The notes under the pieces: model-generated
The model's input: only the letters and a program-made list of their open reading frames with translations
Database searches by the model: none
Told to the model about the DNA's origin: nothing
Made by a program: the position numbers and the translations under genes
In this document: positions 22,652-35,274 of the stretch, piece by piece
Position numbering within the stretch: the first letter of the stretch is position 1
How the letters are laid out: each line of letters starts with the position of its first letter
Source of the DNA: Mactra quadrangularis
Taxonomy: Eukaryota; Mollusca; Bivalvia; Venerida; Mactridae
Reading direction: 5' to 3'
Assembly (NCBI GenBank): GCA_025267735.1
Contig: CM046301.1
Location: 14,878,190 to 14,942,189, forward strand
Length of the DNA: 64,000 bases

Positions 22652-25600
22652 TTAATCATCCTGAAAACAAATAAAGATCATTTAAAATCAGAGTAAATTT
22701 TGTCATAACATTCAACCTGCCTTGAATTAATTGTTTAATAGAGTTGCTTAAAATGTTTATTCAAGCAAGCTGTAATAGGATACGAGTTTTGCAAGTATGC
22801 TAGCTCAAATTTCTACCCTGATATAATAACAGTTACAATATTGGAAGTACTTGACTAAGAATCAGCCAATCTTGGTTTTGGATCCCGGCAAAAACAGGAC
22901 ATACGCCTCTCTAAAAATTCTGCATAATATTGATTTTCCTCACTGGTAATAACCTAATAAGAAATGTCAATGTATACTAATTTATTTTAGCTCAATAGTA
23001 AAACAAGTTCTTATAACTTAGATTACCGGTAATCACTTTTGAGTCTGCTTCGGGTCCCCCAGTACTGAGCTACATGTATTAAGATAAAGTTTCTTGCTCA
23101 GAGAAACAACAGGATGGGTTTTGTATGGGATTCAAACCAATGCGGAGCTGGCTATCCAATGACAGTTGACAAGTATTAATTGAAAAATGGTGTTAAATCC
23201 AAATAATAAAAATACATGTACAAGACAACTCCAACTTACCCATTCATCATCGTCCACACCCTCTGCTTCCTTGGTAGATCCAGATACATCAGATTTTAAA
23301 TCCATTATTTTATCAGTCCATGAACATCCAACATTCTCTCCACCAGCATAGTTTGATACTTTAGATGATACATCATCTATCTTTGATATACTGACTACAA
23401 TAAAAGTAAAGTTTCACTTTCAGGGCATTCAAAATGGATGGTCTTAAATTACTTGCTCACATTTGTTTAAAATTTTGGATATTTAAAAATTATTTGTCAG
23501 TGTGAGTAATTGTGTTAAGAAAATGAATGCTTAATATTATTTAAAGGCAAACCGACTTATAGAAATATGGATTAAATAACACAAAAACACACTAAATTCA
23601 TCTATACAGTAAATACCTATGAGGCAGATTTTCATACGTTAGATTTTTATAATTTGCATAACAGTAAAATTCCACCACAAAGACCACCAAGATTGCAAGA
23701 ACCAATCTCAAATACTGAATTCATGAAAAAAGGGTCCCAACACGCTAATTAAGACCATTGATTTTTATGGTCCTAATGGTAGAATTTTACTGTATATGGT
23801 ACATCAATATTCTTCATACAAACAATGTAAACATCATACATGTACTAGTATTACTTACATACAAAAGGTCCATCCCCATTAGTTTTAACTCTTACATTAT
23901 CTCCAGATTCAAACTCTAGTCCACCTAATTGTTCATGTTGTAACCATATAGCCACAAGTTCTGGTGTTCCATACTTTGATGTATGACATGTTAACTCTGG
24001 TTTGTTGATTATATCTAGTACTTGTTGTACATCTAATCTATCTGTCTGGCCTCTAGCTTCAACCTCTAAAATAATTAACAAGAAATGAAATGTGGAAACC
24101 ACATCAAAGTCGGATTTAAAATCTTTAACGCAAACATTACAAAGGGAAATAATCCATAATTAAGCCAGGAAGAGTCTTGGTTACTTTCTAATTCTGTTCA
24201 TCACAAGGTATGCTATCATTGTATGAAGTTTCATAAGATCTGACAATAAATGGCAGAAATATATGCCATATTGAAAACTTTAACGCAGTTGTTGCAACAC
24301 TGGAGGCTTGATGAAAAATCCATCTAAAGATCACAAGATATTCAATTGTTAGAGAGGATAAATAGTAAATTGTACTTAGAACACCACGGCAATCCACTAC
24401 AAAAGTATGCCTCTGATCAATCTCTGTAAACAGATATCCTGTAGTGCATTGTCGTACAGGATCTCTAACGTTCCCATGGAGGGTCACGTCAAGATGACCT
24501 TAATGTTGACCAATCAATGTGTAGCTTTCATCTAGACAAAACACTATAAATAGCATTTTGATTTCGTAATTTCGTTTTTTAGACCAAAGTTTGCGAGCTA
24601 ATTTAACAGTGGTATTATTCACAGTCTGTGATTGGACAGCTCATTTCAAAATGCGGGACGTAGACAATGTAAACAAGTTACTAAACATAACGATTTTGTC
24701 ATGAATATCATAATGAGAGAAGTTCACCTGAGCCTGACCCTTGTAAAAAAACAGCCAGATCTAAATTAGCGAGTAGGCAAGCAAAAATTTTAGACTCGGT
24801 TTTAATCAGATAGGCCTCAGATAAGATAAAAAAACTTTTTGAAATTATTTATTACTTTAAAAATGACGCATAATTATAACCACATATTTACATAACTGGT
24901 ATAATAAACAAGTAATAAACAAGACATTGAACAGTACTACATGTTAATACTTTCTATAAGAAAACATATCCGATACAACACAGTTAAATCTTAACACAGT
25001 TAAGGTAAAAATTCCTTCAATGCAATGTATATGAACACAGAAGTTAACTGGTAAACTGGTGTCTATATAGAACTTACTGTAGGAAGAATTTAAGAATCCT
25101 GTAGAAACTTTCTTTGTCTCACTGAAGTTAGGTTCTATTTCATTACCACTCTCATCAAATTTCCTCCGATGTGCTTTAGTAATTTTTAAGAAAAGTATAA
25201 AATACTGAATCTGAAATAGAGATGATCATTCAAGAGTGATATTTTTTTTGCATCACCATTTTCCTCAATTACAATAACATAATATTAGCCAATTCACTTT
25301 AAAACCTTTCACAAAATTTTAACAAGCACACATTTATCTTTTCTAAGTGTTAAATTATCCAGGAGTTTATCCACAATTAACATGAAAAATAAACATTTAT
25401 GGAATCTTTTTAATCAGAGTTGATACATTCAAGTATGGTCTAAAAATATCAAGTGTATATATAGCATACAGGAGCAGGCATGGCCCAGCTGTTACGACAC
25501 TGGACTGACAATCATTGGATGGCAGCTCCAAGTTAGTTTGAATTCCCTCCAAAACCTACCCTGTTGTTTCCTTGATAAAAAAATCTTTATCCTAGAACTC

Positions 25601-26823
25601 AGTACTGGGGGACCAGGAATGAGACTCGAAAGTGATTAATCTAAGTTGTGAGAATTTGTTTCACAATTGTTCTAAAATAAATTGGTATAACTACATTGTC
25701 TAAAGTAACTTTAGAGTTAAGTTGTTACAGCAACAAGCCCAGACTGTTATGTAATTGGGCATATCATCATTGCTAAGACTGTTCATAAAGTTAGAAAGCT
25801 ATAGTGATCACACCTTCTTTTTATCTTTATCACAAATCATAAAATGTGACCTCTTCTGTATACAACCTTCAAATAACACACCAACTCCACTGAAATAAGA
25901 ATCAGTAAATAAAACAACAGATTAGGACCGTGCCATTGCCACAAGATGTGTAGGGGGGTTAATGTATATGCAGATTGCAAAAAACAATTGAACAAAATAT
26001 AATGATACATTATTCTTTCCAGTCCAAACTAGTTAGATAGTTCTGCTCTTCAAAACTTTATAAGCCACTTTTTTAATATTTTGATTTTCATCAGATGTGG
26101 CATTAGGCCACAACAAGTTGATCATATGTTCTATGGTTTTTTCTGGGAAAAAAATGGGGCGAGCGAGCGAAGAAAAAAAATTAAAAAGTCTTTATTCACT
26201 TGCTTTATATAGCGGTTTGACCAAATTTTTATGAGCGAGCGAGGAAATAAAAATATTTTTTTGGTAAAAACCGTCAAAATTAAGGTGCGAGCGAATCCAT
26301 AGAACATATGATCAATTTGTTGTGGCCTTAAGTACCGGTTCATTAACAGTGTACACACTTGTTTGCTAAAGACCATAAGCTAATCTTTAGACAGTTTATT
26401 TTGGTCTCGTTTAAGAGTTTATGCTAATTGCAAACAAATTGTTCACGAGAACCAGGAACTAGGAAGTGAGCTCAGAGCAGACATGTATACTTGTTACATA
26501 ATCTATCTTCTTATAGAAGTTTGTATAAAATATGCTGGAATTGAACGAAATAAATAATATCAGTCATTGTTGGCAATTACACTGTGAGTTTGCCATAATC
26601 ATAAAAAGACTAGTAATAGTATACCTTAAATTCCTCCATCACATCAGACAACATTATCTTATATACAGTGCAGTGCCAGTGAATGAATATTGAAACAATA
26701 AAACAGCAAACTGACAGTCGTTTTTACTTACCTACAAAATTTCGATTGATTCCATGCATCTTTTACTTCAATATTAAGAAGAGGGAGGTTCTGTAAAGGT
26801 TGATTGTCATAAATTCGACTCAT
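22652..26823 (-). CDS. ARPIN: Arpin, Arp2/3 complex inhibitor
   Basis: Six exons in transcript order: 26823-26732, 25889-25814, 25210-25078, 24065-23859, 23394-23240 and 22660-22652. They sum to 672 nt, 223 residues (human about 226). Arpin inhibits Arp2/3 at the lamellipodium and steers cell migration. Family blocks: MSRIYDNQPL and KDAWNQS (exon 1), GVGVLFEGC (exon 2), KAHRRKFDESGNEIEPNFS then KKVSTGFLNSSY (exon 3), VEARGQTDRL and NKPEL and VKTNGDGPF (exon 4), CSWTDKIM (exon 5). The C-terminus VDDDEWDD, its last two Asp on a 9-nt final exon, is the acidic Arp2/3-binding tail with its essential Trp. A TTTATT (AATAAA on the minus strand) lies about 127 bp past the stop. Intron 3 carries a MITE and another dispersed repeat. 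The tiny last exon makes the acidic tail dependent on correct splicing. Confidence 0.96.
22990..23170 (-). mobile_element. tRNA-derived SINE, family C, in Arpin intron 5
   Basis: Minus-strand B-box-like GGTTTGAATCCC, and a body with GTTGTTTCTCTGAGCAAGAAAC and a GTACTGGGGGACC core. Shared with 25474-25680 (+) and 58745-58905 (-). Confidence 0.65.
24090..24310. repeat. Dispersed repeat, copy 1, in Arpin intron 3
   Basis: Shares with 29010-29235 a region of about 220 bp running from GGATTTAAAATCTTTAACGC through GATCTGACAATAAATGGCAG to GAAAACTTTAACGCA. It is a dispersed repeat of unknown class with no evident terminal repeats. Confidence 0.7.
24418..24813. mobile_element. 396-bp MITE, CAATCTG family, copy 2
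   Basis: In Arpin intron 3. Flanks GCCTCTGAT (24409-24417) and GCCTCAGAT (24814-24822) form a 9-bp duplication with one mismatch. It is the oldest-looking of the three long copies, with several interior substitutions relative to copies 1 and 3. Confidence 0.9.
25474..25680 (+). mobile_element. tRNA-derived SINE, family C, in Arpin intron 2
   Basis: Head with A-box-like CATGGCCCAGCTGTTACGAC and B-box-like GTTTGAATTCCC, then the CAGTACTGGGGGACC body of this family. Confidence 0.65.
26106..26327. mobile_element. PIF/Harbinger-type MITE in Arpin intron 1
   Basis: Inverted ends of about 30 bp start GGCCACAACAAGTTGATCAT. TTA flanks both sides (26103-26105 and 26328-26330), the 3-bp target duplication of Harbinger elements. 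The interior carries GAGCGAGCGA tracts. Confidence 0.85.
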
Positions 26824-26840
26824 TTTCTTGTTTTGTTTAC

Positions 26841-26857
26841 ACCGGAACCCGGAAGTG
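26841..26857 (-). promoter_or_regulatory. Paired ETS-type sites at the Arpin start
   Basis: ACCGGAACCCGGAAGTG lies 18-34 bp upstream of the Arpin ATG. It contains an ETS/GABP consensus CCGGAAGT and a half-match ACCGGAA. Such sites mark TATA-less housekeeping promoters near the transcription start. Confidence 0.4.
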
Positions 26858-27293
26858 TAAGACGAAAACATAAATTCGGAACGATTTTGTCTTTTCCGCC
26901 AATAGTGAATTGAAGGTAGACAACTCCTAATATCACAAACTCTTTTGGATAAGAGTTTTGTCCCCTGATTTGGAAAATTATAGGCCTTTTACCACTTAAA
27001 ATTTAATATGTCATCCCTTTCAATTAAACAAAATTCATAAATATCCAAAAACAAAATTTCCTCAGAAATGAAGACTGACCGAACAAAAACTGTGCAATAA
27101 TTTAAAGAATATGATATCCCATTTGGAAATAATGTTGGAATAATTACACATCAAAATAATGCTGGTATACAATAATGTACATGATAATTGATTTGACAGT
27201 TTCCTTTATTCTGATTATCACTTTACACTGCTATGTAAATTAGTGGTTGTTTGGAAAGAACAAATCTAAGCTAACACTTAACTAATCAACTAA

Positions 27294-27580
27294 AAAATCC
27301 ATTTGCTGTGCTGGAATTGAACCCATGAACTTCTGAATCTTAAAATGATTCATTATACCATGTCACAAAGGGGTACAAGTGTCACTTTGTATCTCAACTC
27401 TCCATTCTTGGAGTTTCAGTGTCATTAGAACACTCGATTAAGTGTGCAATGTCTAAATTCCCACTGGGTTAATTTATATAGGGTACTAAATATAACCCAA
27501 TAAAATACATGATCCCAGCAGGGATTGAACCTACAACCTCCACAATTATAACCTGAGACACTCTTCCACATGACTCTATG
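27294..27580 (-). mobile_element. Two tRNA-like SINE heads
   Basis: The minus strand shows a B-box-like GGGTTCAATTCC (27300-27325 region). A second tRNA-like head at 27497-27578 has A-box-like TAGCTCATAGAGTCATGTGG and B box AGGTTCAATCCC. Bodies were not matched elsewhere in the window. Confidence 0.5.
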
Positions 27581-29009
27581 AGCTAACTTGAAGGCAAAGG
27601 AGTACATGTGCCATATGCCCATATCAAATAACTCTGTATACCTTTTGAATATCATATCATAGTTATGCTTATTAGCTGTCTGACTTTGAAGTGCTAATTT
27701 TATGAAACTGACTTACAAAGATTTTTTTCTTAAGAATTTTTGTGAAAAGCACTACTGGTTCTCAGCCCCATTATCTATAAAAGCTTTCTTAATCTGAACC
27801 AGACTGACCACTATATTTGGACAGTCGAAACTCAGAGTGACTGTGCTTTATGCACATATTTTTTCAATGAATACCTTTTAACTTTGTCAATCAGTTTGCA
27901 TTAGAAAATAACAATTCATACAACAAAGTCAAAGTCTTAAGAAAATGATGATTTAGTTTAATCAAGTTAAAAAACATCTTTCAGATTGCATATATTTACA
28001 TAATATTTTTTATTGTCAATAACAATACAAAGCAAATAAAACAAAAAATCTTAATACAAACTTCTTTGGTTGAGCACTTAAAAATAAATAAAATATAAAA
28101 ATGTAAGGGCTTTATACAAACATCTTTTGTTGTGTATTACTTAAAACAATTCAAAAACATTAAAACATTAACGAATAGAAAGTGTCAAGGATAGCAAAAG
28201 TTTCTTTACAAATTGTTGAATTTTTATGTTTTGGAATAAATTTATACAAACTTTACTTGCTGTTATTATTTGTACAACTTATATACAATTTATCATAAAC
28301 TGTCAACTATGTTCTATCATATGTATTTTTATGAATATACAATAAAATGTTAAACCATATGTGTCTGCATTAATTTTTGCTATAAAAAGATAAAAGGAAA
28401 ATATGAAACAAAATACAAGTGTAAAGAAACTTTTGGACCCCAGTTTACAATAGGGCCCATGACAGCATGTACAAGCAAAAGTAAGAAATGAATGACAAAA
28501 ATATTTTTGATGATTCATCAACACGACCAGCTTATTACTAGAAGACATTTATCCTAAAATGTAACTGATAAATTTTATTCAACTGTCAGAGGTGCATATA
28601 TTAACCCTGCTGATTTGAATATTCACTACAGTATTTCTGTACTCACTATTGATAATCTAGTACTTAAATCAATGGTGTTAAGATATGGACCAGACAGTTG
28701 AAAAAATTGTCCAACATATAATGTCACGAAAATAAATAATTTACTTACTTATAATATAAATTATCCAATATGTTGTCCAGCATAATAACACCATTTTTTT
28801 CAAAATTAAATATTGAGGATGAAATAGCCATAACTTGTGAGAATAAAGATTAAATTAAATATTTTTATTCATAATTACTCAATAATTCTGAACTTTTGAC
28901 AATTAATGTGCATAACTTGCATACATATTAAAAACATATTGACTATCAATGGGTCAGAGCAAAAATAGACTAAATTCTTCATTTCACATATTCAAGACAA
29001 GAAATGTAA

Positions 29010-29235
29010 TGAGGAAACCAAATTAAAGCCGAATTTAAAATCTTTAACTCAAAAATTATAAAGGGAAATAATCTATAGTAAAGCCAGGTAGAGTTTTGGT
29101 TACTTTCTATTTTTGTTCATCATATGGTATGCTATCATTGTAAGAAGTTTCATAAAGATCTGACAATAAATGGCAGGTAAATATGCTAAATTGAAAACTT
29201 TAACGCAATTATGAACGACACTGGACGCCTGACAG
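29010..29235. repeat. Dispersed repeat, copy 2
   Basis: Same orientation and sequence as 24090-24310, with scattered substitutions. Confidence 0.7.
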
Positions 29236-30603
29236 CCCACCCGGCTAAAAAGTGTGTGTTTACTTTCTGAAGATCAAGTGACTATATACCTTACAAATAT
29301 GCATGCAGAGAAATTCAAGAGGGATAACTCTTGTGTACCAAGGTAGGTTGGTTTGGGAGTCAAACATGTACTAAATTATCATGTGAAAAACATTGTGACA
29401 TTTTTTTAGGTATCAATCAATGGAAAACTGTTAGACTTAATGGATACATCAGTCAGTTATCAGCTTCAATTTTCTTGCATACTCAGCCCGATCAAGGACA
29501 CATATACAGGGGACTTGGCCGATTTAATACAGTTATATAGTAAAGAGTAAAATTATAAACAAGATGTAGCCAAGCTATTTGAACTATGTTATTTTCACTA
29601 TTCCTGGGCTTTCATCTGCCTTCATGCACAATCAGTATGCCAGCTTCCTTGCTTCTGGCAAGAGTCTAAAAATAGGACTCAAAATGTTTACTTAAAACAA
29701 CTAAGATAAATGAGAACTTAATACATATAACAAGAAATGTATATTAAATTAGCACATTTATCATTATTAAACTTGAACAATGTATAGCACTTACAGCAAT
29801 TTCAGTTGGTCAGGAACACAATAGTTTTATTCATATCATAAAAATAACAACAGTCATATTCAACAATAAAGCTTGGGTGAGCTAAATGTTAAACATCCAT
29901 CAGAATTCTATACAAATTCTAATTCTTATTCTGTGATTTTGTTCTTACCAATTCCTTCATGTGAATGCTTTTAGTAAGTTTTAAGTGCATGTATGAAATT
30001 CACACACATAATAAAAGCATATCTCCTAAAGCAATCCTGTTGATATATAACCAGCAAAAGACAATAAGCTTAAAAGACATACAGTAGTAATAAATATCAC
30101 AAACACACTTAACAGAAATTCTTTAAGAACATAAAACATAAAAAAACATAAAAAAGCTAAAACAAATTATCAAAATATTTCTACAGCTTTAATGACTAAA
30201 AATAAGAAGCAATGATTTGACTGCTTTCATCACAACCAAATTGCTCTATTAGCAATGTATAGTCAACTTAATGCGACTTAGCTCTAACTCTTTCTTTCTC
30301 TAACTTTTCAGGAGGCTTTAAAATGTGCATTAAAACAAAATAGGTATTTTCTATCAGGGGAAACTTATACCAATTGGTCCACAAGGCCCTTAATTTTCAA
30401 ATGTTGTTATACCTTTTTATTTGTGGAGGTGTATCATGAACTTATTTTTAGAAAAGGCAAAAACATTATTTTTTGAAAAAAATATTATAATTACATGTAG
30501 TTGGAACAGTGTTGCATTAGTTGTTAAAAGAAGGCTGTCTACCAATGGTTAATAAACAAAAGTAGGTAAAGACTTACACTAACTTATCAATCTATCTAAT
30601 CCA

Positions 30604-33547
30604 TTACACTAACTTATCAAGCCAAGGCATCTGTAATATTTTTACATAACAGTCAGAGGAACACAGAATATTGGTATGACAAATTAAATTAGACGTATCA
30701 TTATTAACTTCTCTTTCCACAGAAATGCCTTTACCTTCATCATAATTTGTTTCTTTGTCATTATCACCATTCAACACTTTAGATTCATCATTTTTATCCT
30801 GTTTTTTGTTTAATCTATTGTCCTTGAGTTCACCATCTTTTAAGTCAGCTTTGGCCTGGTTTTTGTTCTTTCTAGTACCCTTAGGTTCAAATAATGAGTT
30901 TAGATCATCTTCCAAATTAGCTTTAATCTGGTCTTTGTTTATTCTAGTGTCCCCAGTTTCAAATGATGAGCTTCCATCACCTTTTAAGTTAGCATTTACA
31001 AGCTTTTTGTCTATTCTAGTGTCTTCAGGTTCAAATACTTGACTTCCATCATCTTTAATGTCAGCTTTCTCATCTTTGGTTAGTACCACCTTTTTAATCT
31101 CACTAGTCTTAACCCTACACTTACATGTATAGCCCTCATATTTCTCCCAATTCTTAACAATGATTTTTGTACCATCTTTCACTTTATAAATATCTATACT
31201 AAATCTATCCTCAGATTGAACACTTTCAACTTCAGTGTCACCACTATAATCTTCATTATCATTTCTTGACTTATTCTTTCTTTGTACTCGAGTCATCCTA
31301 TGAGGAGAAGATGAATTTTTCCTTTTCACTTTTCTCTTTAACTTATGCTGCAGTTTCTTTCCAATACTAATCTTCACATCAGATGCAGAATCTATGGTTC
31401 TCTTTATGTTACTTAATTTCTTACTTTCAGTTTTATCACTTTTATCAACTTTAGTTTTACTAATGTCAACACAATCAGAATTATTCTCCCTCTTCTGGCA
31501 AACTTTAAATTTCTCTTTTTTCAACACTGGCATAGTTTTATCACACTGTATATCAAATTTAAAAGGTGTTATGTATGTCTTAGAGGTATCTTCTCTATCA
31601 GAGTGTCTAATTGAATCACTATTACAATTCGATTCACCTTGTTTTACTGTATCAGTGTCAACAGGAATCTCATGTTTTTCTGTTACAATGTCAGGAACCT
31701 CTTCCTCACCAACACTATCCTCAATGAATGGTATTGTAGCCTCCGATTCGTTAATTGAATCTGAACTCTCTTCATCATTTTCATATAATATTGTAGCCTC
31801 CGATTCGTTAATTAAATCTAAACTCTCTTCATCATTTTCATATAAAGTATTGCCATCACTCTTAATACTACTTTCACTTTGTAGAACAGAACTCTGAACA
31901 GTGATTCCACTTAGTAGCTGCACCACTGTCAATATTATATTCACTCGTTTGAACAAATGTTTCACTAGAATCTTCATCAATACCACACATTTCCATAGCC
32001 TCACCAAGTATGTTATTATTCACATCAGCAGAATCAAAAAGTGTGTTTAAATAACCATTCTGAAATTGCATTTCTTCTTCTATCATTTTAGTAGCATACT
32101 GATCTTCACTTTCAATATCCATGGACATACCATCAGGGCTAGAGTTACCATCCCTGGCTGTATTCAGCAGTACACAGAATTTTGGATAATCAACAACATG
32201 GTAATCACCAGGCACAAGAGCCAAAGCGGAGTAAATATCATCAACGGTATCATAAGACTTCTCACTCTCATTTGAATCGTCTTGTTTATCATCATTAAGT
32301 TCAGAGTAATTTAATGTTTGTTTTTTCTCTGTTTTCATGCCCTGGTATGTTGTACACTCTGTTTGAGGTTGAAAGCCTTCCCGAGACTCCAGCGAGTTAC
32401 TTTCATTAGAATGAGGTAGTATGGGATCAACATGATTTTGTTTTTTCACAGCAGTCTTAGGCTTTAATTCAATACAGCATCCATGACAATCTTTATGTAA
32501 TTGCTTAGGTTTTCTCTTTTTTGTCCTGTATATTATATAGAATTGTTCATTTTCCTGATGGACACATTTAAATGTGTTATGATCCACTTCAATCAATTCC
32601 AGGGTAACAGAATCAACAGCCAATGGGGAAGCTGTTTGTTCAATGCTTACATTGTATAGTTCAGCAACAGTATTAAATGAATAAATACCTTTCCTAAGGT
32701 TGGGAAGGAATTTCAAGTCTGTAGCACCCTTACGTCCCCGTTTCTTGAGTAATTTGACAATCTTGTGACAAGAAATGACAGTAAACCATAAAGTGTTGTA
32801 AGACTGGACTTCATCTCCGCACAACTGTTCTAAAACCTCTGCCGGAGCAGTAATTGGTTTAATCTTCAGCTCTTTCATTCCTTTTTGAATTTCTGTCAGT
32901 TTCAGTATTTGATTTTTCACAAAATCTTTAATACAAATGAATATGTCATCACCCAGCTTAAAAGATTTTAACTTTGTGTTGCCAACATCTAAATATCCCA
33001 CTGAACATTTTGTGTTCACTAAATTAAGGTCAAGGACGTCACCTGAATCAGAAGGTATTAAATCTAAAGAACTTGTTAGAGTACCAGTGCTGCCTTTCCA
33101 TTGACCACAATGATGGCAAAAATAGTGCTGACCAGTTGAATTTAAAGCTAATTCAGTAATAACAGAGTTGGATAAGTCTGTGGAAGTGAAACTTTTACAG
33201 AAGCTCAGAAAATCGTCCAGCTTTATTAAATCTTTATAAGAAATGTTTCCATGGGATCTATACTTCTTTTCAAGTGTTTTCACATCAGATTCCTCTAAAG
33301 AAAGTAGGTCTATATTGTGTAATGATTTATAATAAAATAGTTCTTGGTATGCAGCAGAACCAATGGTCTGTTTCACTATGTCTACAGGTATATACAAGCT
33401 CAATTCTCTCTCTAATGCTAGCAACTGGTGAGTTCCAAATTTAATGTAATGAAGTTTGTAAGGATGAGATGTTTCTCTTTTTTGTGGACCATCATTATCT
33501 TCTTTTGTAGCCAAACACAAGCATCTTTTATCATCAACCTTAGCCAT
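30604..33547 (-). CDS. Large charged protein of unknown family, open frame interrupted by a +1 frame change
   Basis: The first frame runs from ATG at 33547-33545 (context AATATGG) to TGA at 31876-31874, 557 residues. The second, +1 relative to it, is open from about 32007 to 30604. Composition and low-complexity repeats continue across the overlap, so they are probably one gene of about 980 residues broken near 31900-31925. I do not recognise the family. The N-terminal third looks folded (YIPVDIVKQTIG, KDLIKLDDFLSFC) and has a possible zinc knuckle FCHHCG at residues 143-148; a second cysteine cluster DCHGCC lies near residue 365. The C-terminal part is disordered, with three NESEAT repeats, basic tracts (KLKRKVKRK, MTRVQRKNKSR) suggesting nuclear location, and about four diverged repeats of roughly 25-27 residues (FEPEDTRIDKK, FETGDTRINKD, FEPKGTRKNKN). 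A splice acceptor at about 33640 shows a non-coding upstream exon. AATAAA (minus) lies at 30421-30416. Confidence 0.7.
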
Positions 33548-33841
33548 ATTAAATAGTATGAAATTCAACTTGAACCTATGTAGTTGAAGAATTCAATTTA
33601 AACTCTGACCTCTGACACATTCATGTAACAAGATGTCATGATCTGAAACAAGAAAATTTAAAAATTAGCTTAATAAAGACATCAAAGCACTCATTTAAAT
33701 AATACAAGAGCAGTCCAAGGACAGTGCGCTCAACTTTTTGGGTGTTTTGTTCATGGCAAGGCTTATCTTTAAACAAAAGTAATTTCAAGACAGGACATAA
33801 TTTTTGAAAGGATATAATACTGTCAAACAATAATTACCACT

Positions 33842-34565
33842 TCATATTTGTAAAATATAATAGGGGCATTACTCCTAAAACATTCATCCATAGTAATGTC
33901 CCTTCAGAGTAAAGAAGACATAGTATCAAACTATCAACGAATAAGCATACCTACTTTCATTTAAATATCTATTTGAAAAAACTAAAAATTCATTGTATTT
34001 CAATTTGAACAAAATTCAATAAAGTAAAGGGGCATAACTTCAAAAACAACATCACAAGTTATGTCCCTTTGTAGTACTGATGAATAAGCATACTAATTGT
34101 CATTTGAATATCTTCATAAGCATTGAAAATATTTCACTTCATAATACTTTCTCCCCAATTAAAAAGTTGAAAAGGGTCACAACTCCAACAATAAATCATC
34201 AATTATTATGTCCCATCATATTCAACTAGATGTAATACTGATGAAAAAGTATACTAACTTTCTATCAAACAAAATATATTAAATTTGAGCAAACATAACC
34301 CTTAAATATCAAAGTATAAAGGGGAATAACTCAGAAGTTATTCATCTAGAGTTATGTCCCTTTAAAGTCCGATATATGAAGAACTGACAAATAAGCATTC
34401 CAACTTTCATTCATTCAAATATATTCATATGTTCTAAATTTATCCCACTAGAACAAATTTTAATCTTAAATGTTTAAGTATAAAGGTGCATAACTCCAAA
34501 AATAATTCATCCTCAGTAATGTCCCTTTATAGTTGTGTAGATATAGTACTGATAATTAAGTTATA
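33842..34565. repeat. Five diverged tandem units of about 145 bp
   Basis: Each unit holds GGGGCATAACTCC-like sequence, then about 20 bp, then ATGTCCCTTT, then ACTGATGAATAAGCATACTAACTTTCAT-like sequence and an AAATAT stretch. Units start near 33855, 34015, 34165, 34310 and 34470. Divergence between units is high, so the array is old. Confidence 0.7.
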
Positions 34566-34569
34566 TCTT

Positions 34570-35270
34570 TTATATATTTTTATATATATCTTACATTTTT
34601 AGCACTTGTTTCTATCTGATGGTCCATTCATTAACAGCTAGTATACTCATAGGTATGCTATAGATATAATGTCTCAATAGATTAACATAAAATGTGCACA
34701 CTTAATAGTGATCTATACTACCTATCATGTCTAGCACCTATTGGCAGAGACATAGATAACATATGATAAATACATGTATATGATTCCCTGCTATGGGACA
34801 CTAGCGGAGACACTAGAGACATAAAGCCTATCCAACTCCTGCATGATTTTACGATGACTTAGAATATGACTCAGGCAAAACCTTGAGCAGAAAGAGCTAG
34901 ATGATGCATGTGTATATCATATCAAGGTATTATCACAGGGACATTGATAATAGGCTAAGGGAGATCACTGCATAAGTTATTGCATTCAGAATAAATCTGA
35001 CATCTTATTATTACATTTTACTTTATCTCATGAACTGAGATTAAGATGAAAAATTCTGGAATAAATATTAACTATTTACAGGCAGAGATGACTTTTTACT
35101 TTATACAATGCCCTGTAATATAATGTGATGGAAACGTGCAAATTTTTTCATGAATGTCTCAAAACAACATCATCAGAACAAACATGCAGTGCATTGGTAA
35201 TTATTTCTAATGTAGAAAAATCATAAAAAAAACTTTAAATGCAGAAAGTATAGTCTTGTCCGCTAATATC
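34570..35270. other. Intergenic DNA upstream of the charged-protein gene
   Basis: No gene seen. A 5' non-coding exon and the promoter of the minus-strand gene at 30604-33547 should lie between here and about 38 kb, but I cannot place them. Confidence 0.4.
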
Positions 35271-35274
35271 GTGG

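Larger units (their letters stand above)
26960..30400. other. Intergenic region between Arpin and the charged-protein gene
   Basis: No supported exon. It contains two tRNA-like SINE heads on the minus strand and a dispersed repeat copy at 29010-29235. The rest is plain AT-rich DNA with short unsupported ORFs. Confidence 0.5.

Noticed and set aside
31394..31897. Long plus-strand ORF of 167 codons
   Set aside because: It is antisense to the charged-protein gene and its Ser/Leu-rich content is the shadow of the Glu/Asp-rich repeats on the other strand.
31874..32007. A short intron resolving the frame change in the charged-protein gene
   Set aside because: Candidate acceptors (GTGCAG, TGTTCAG, CTACAAAG) lack pyrimidine tracts and do not join the two frames from the GTGAGG donor; the one that does (AACGAG) is a very poor site.
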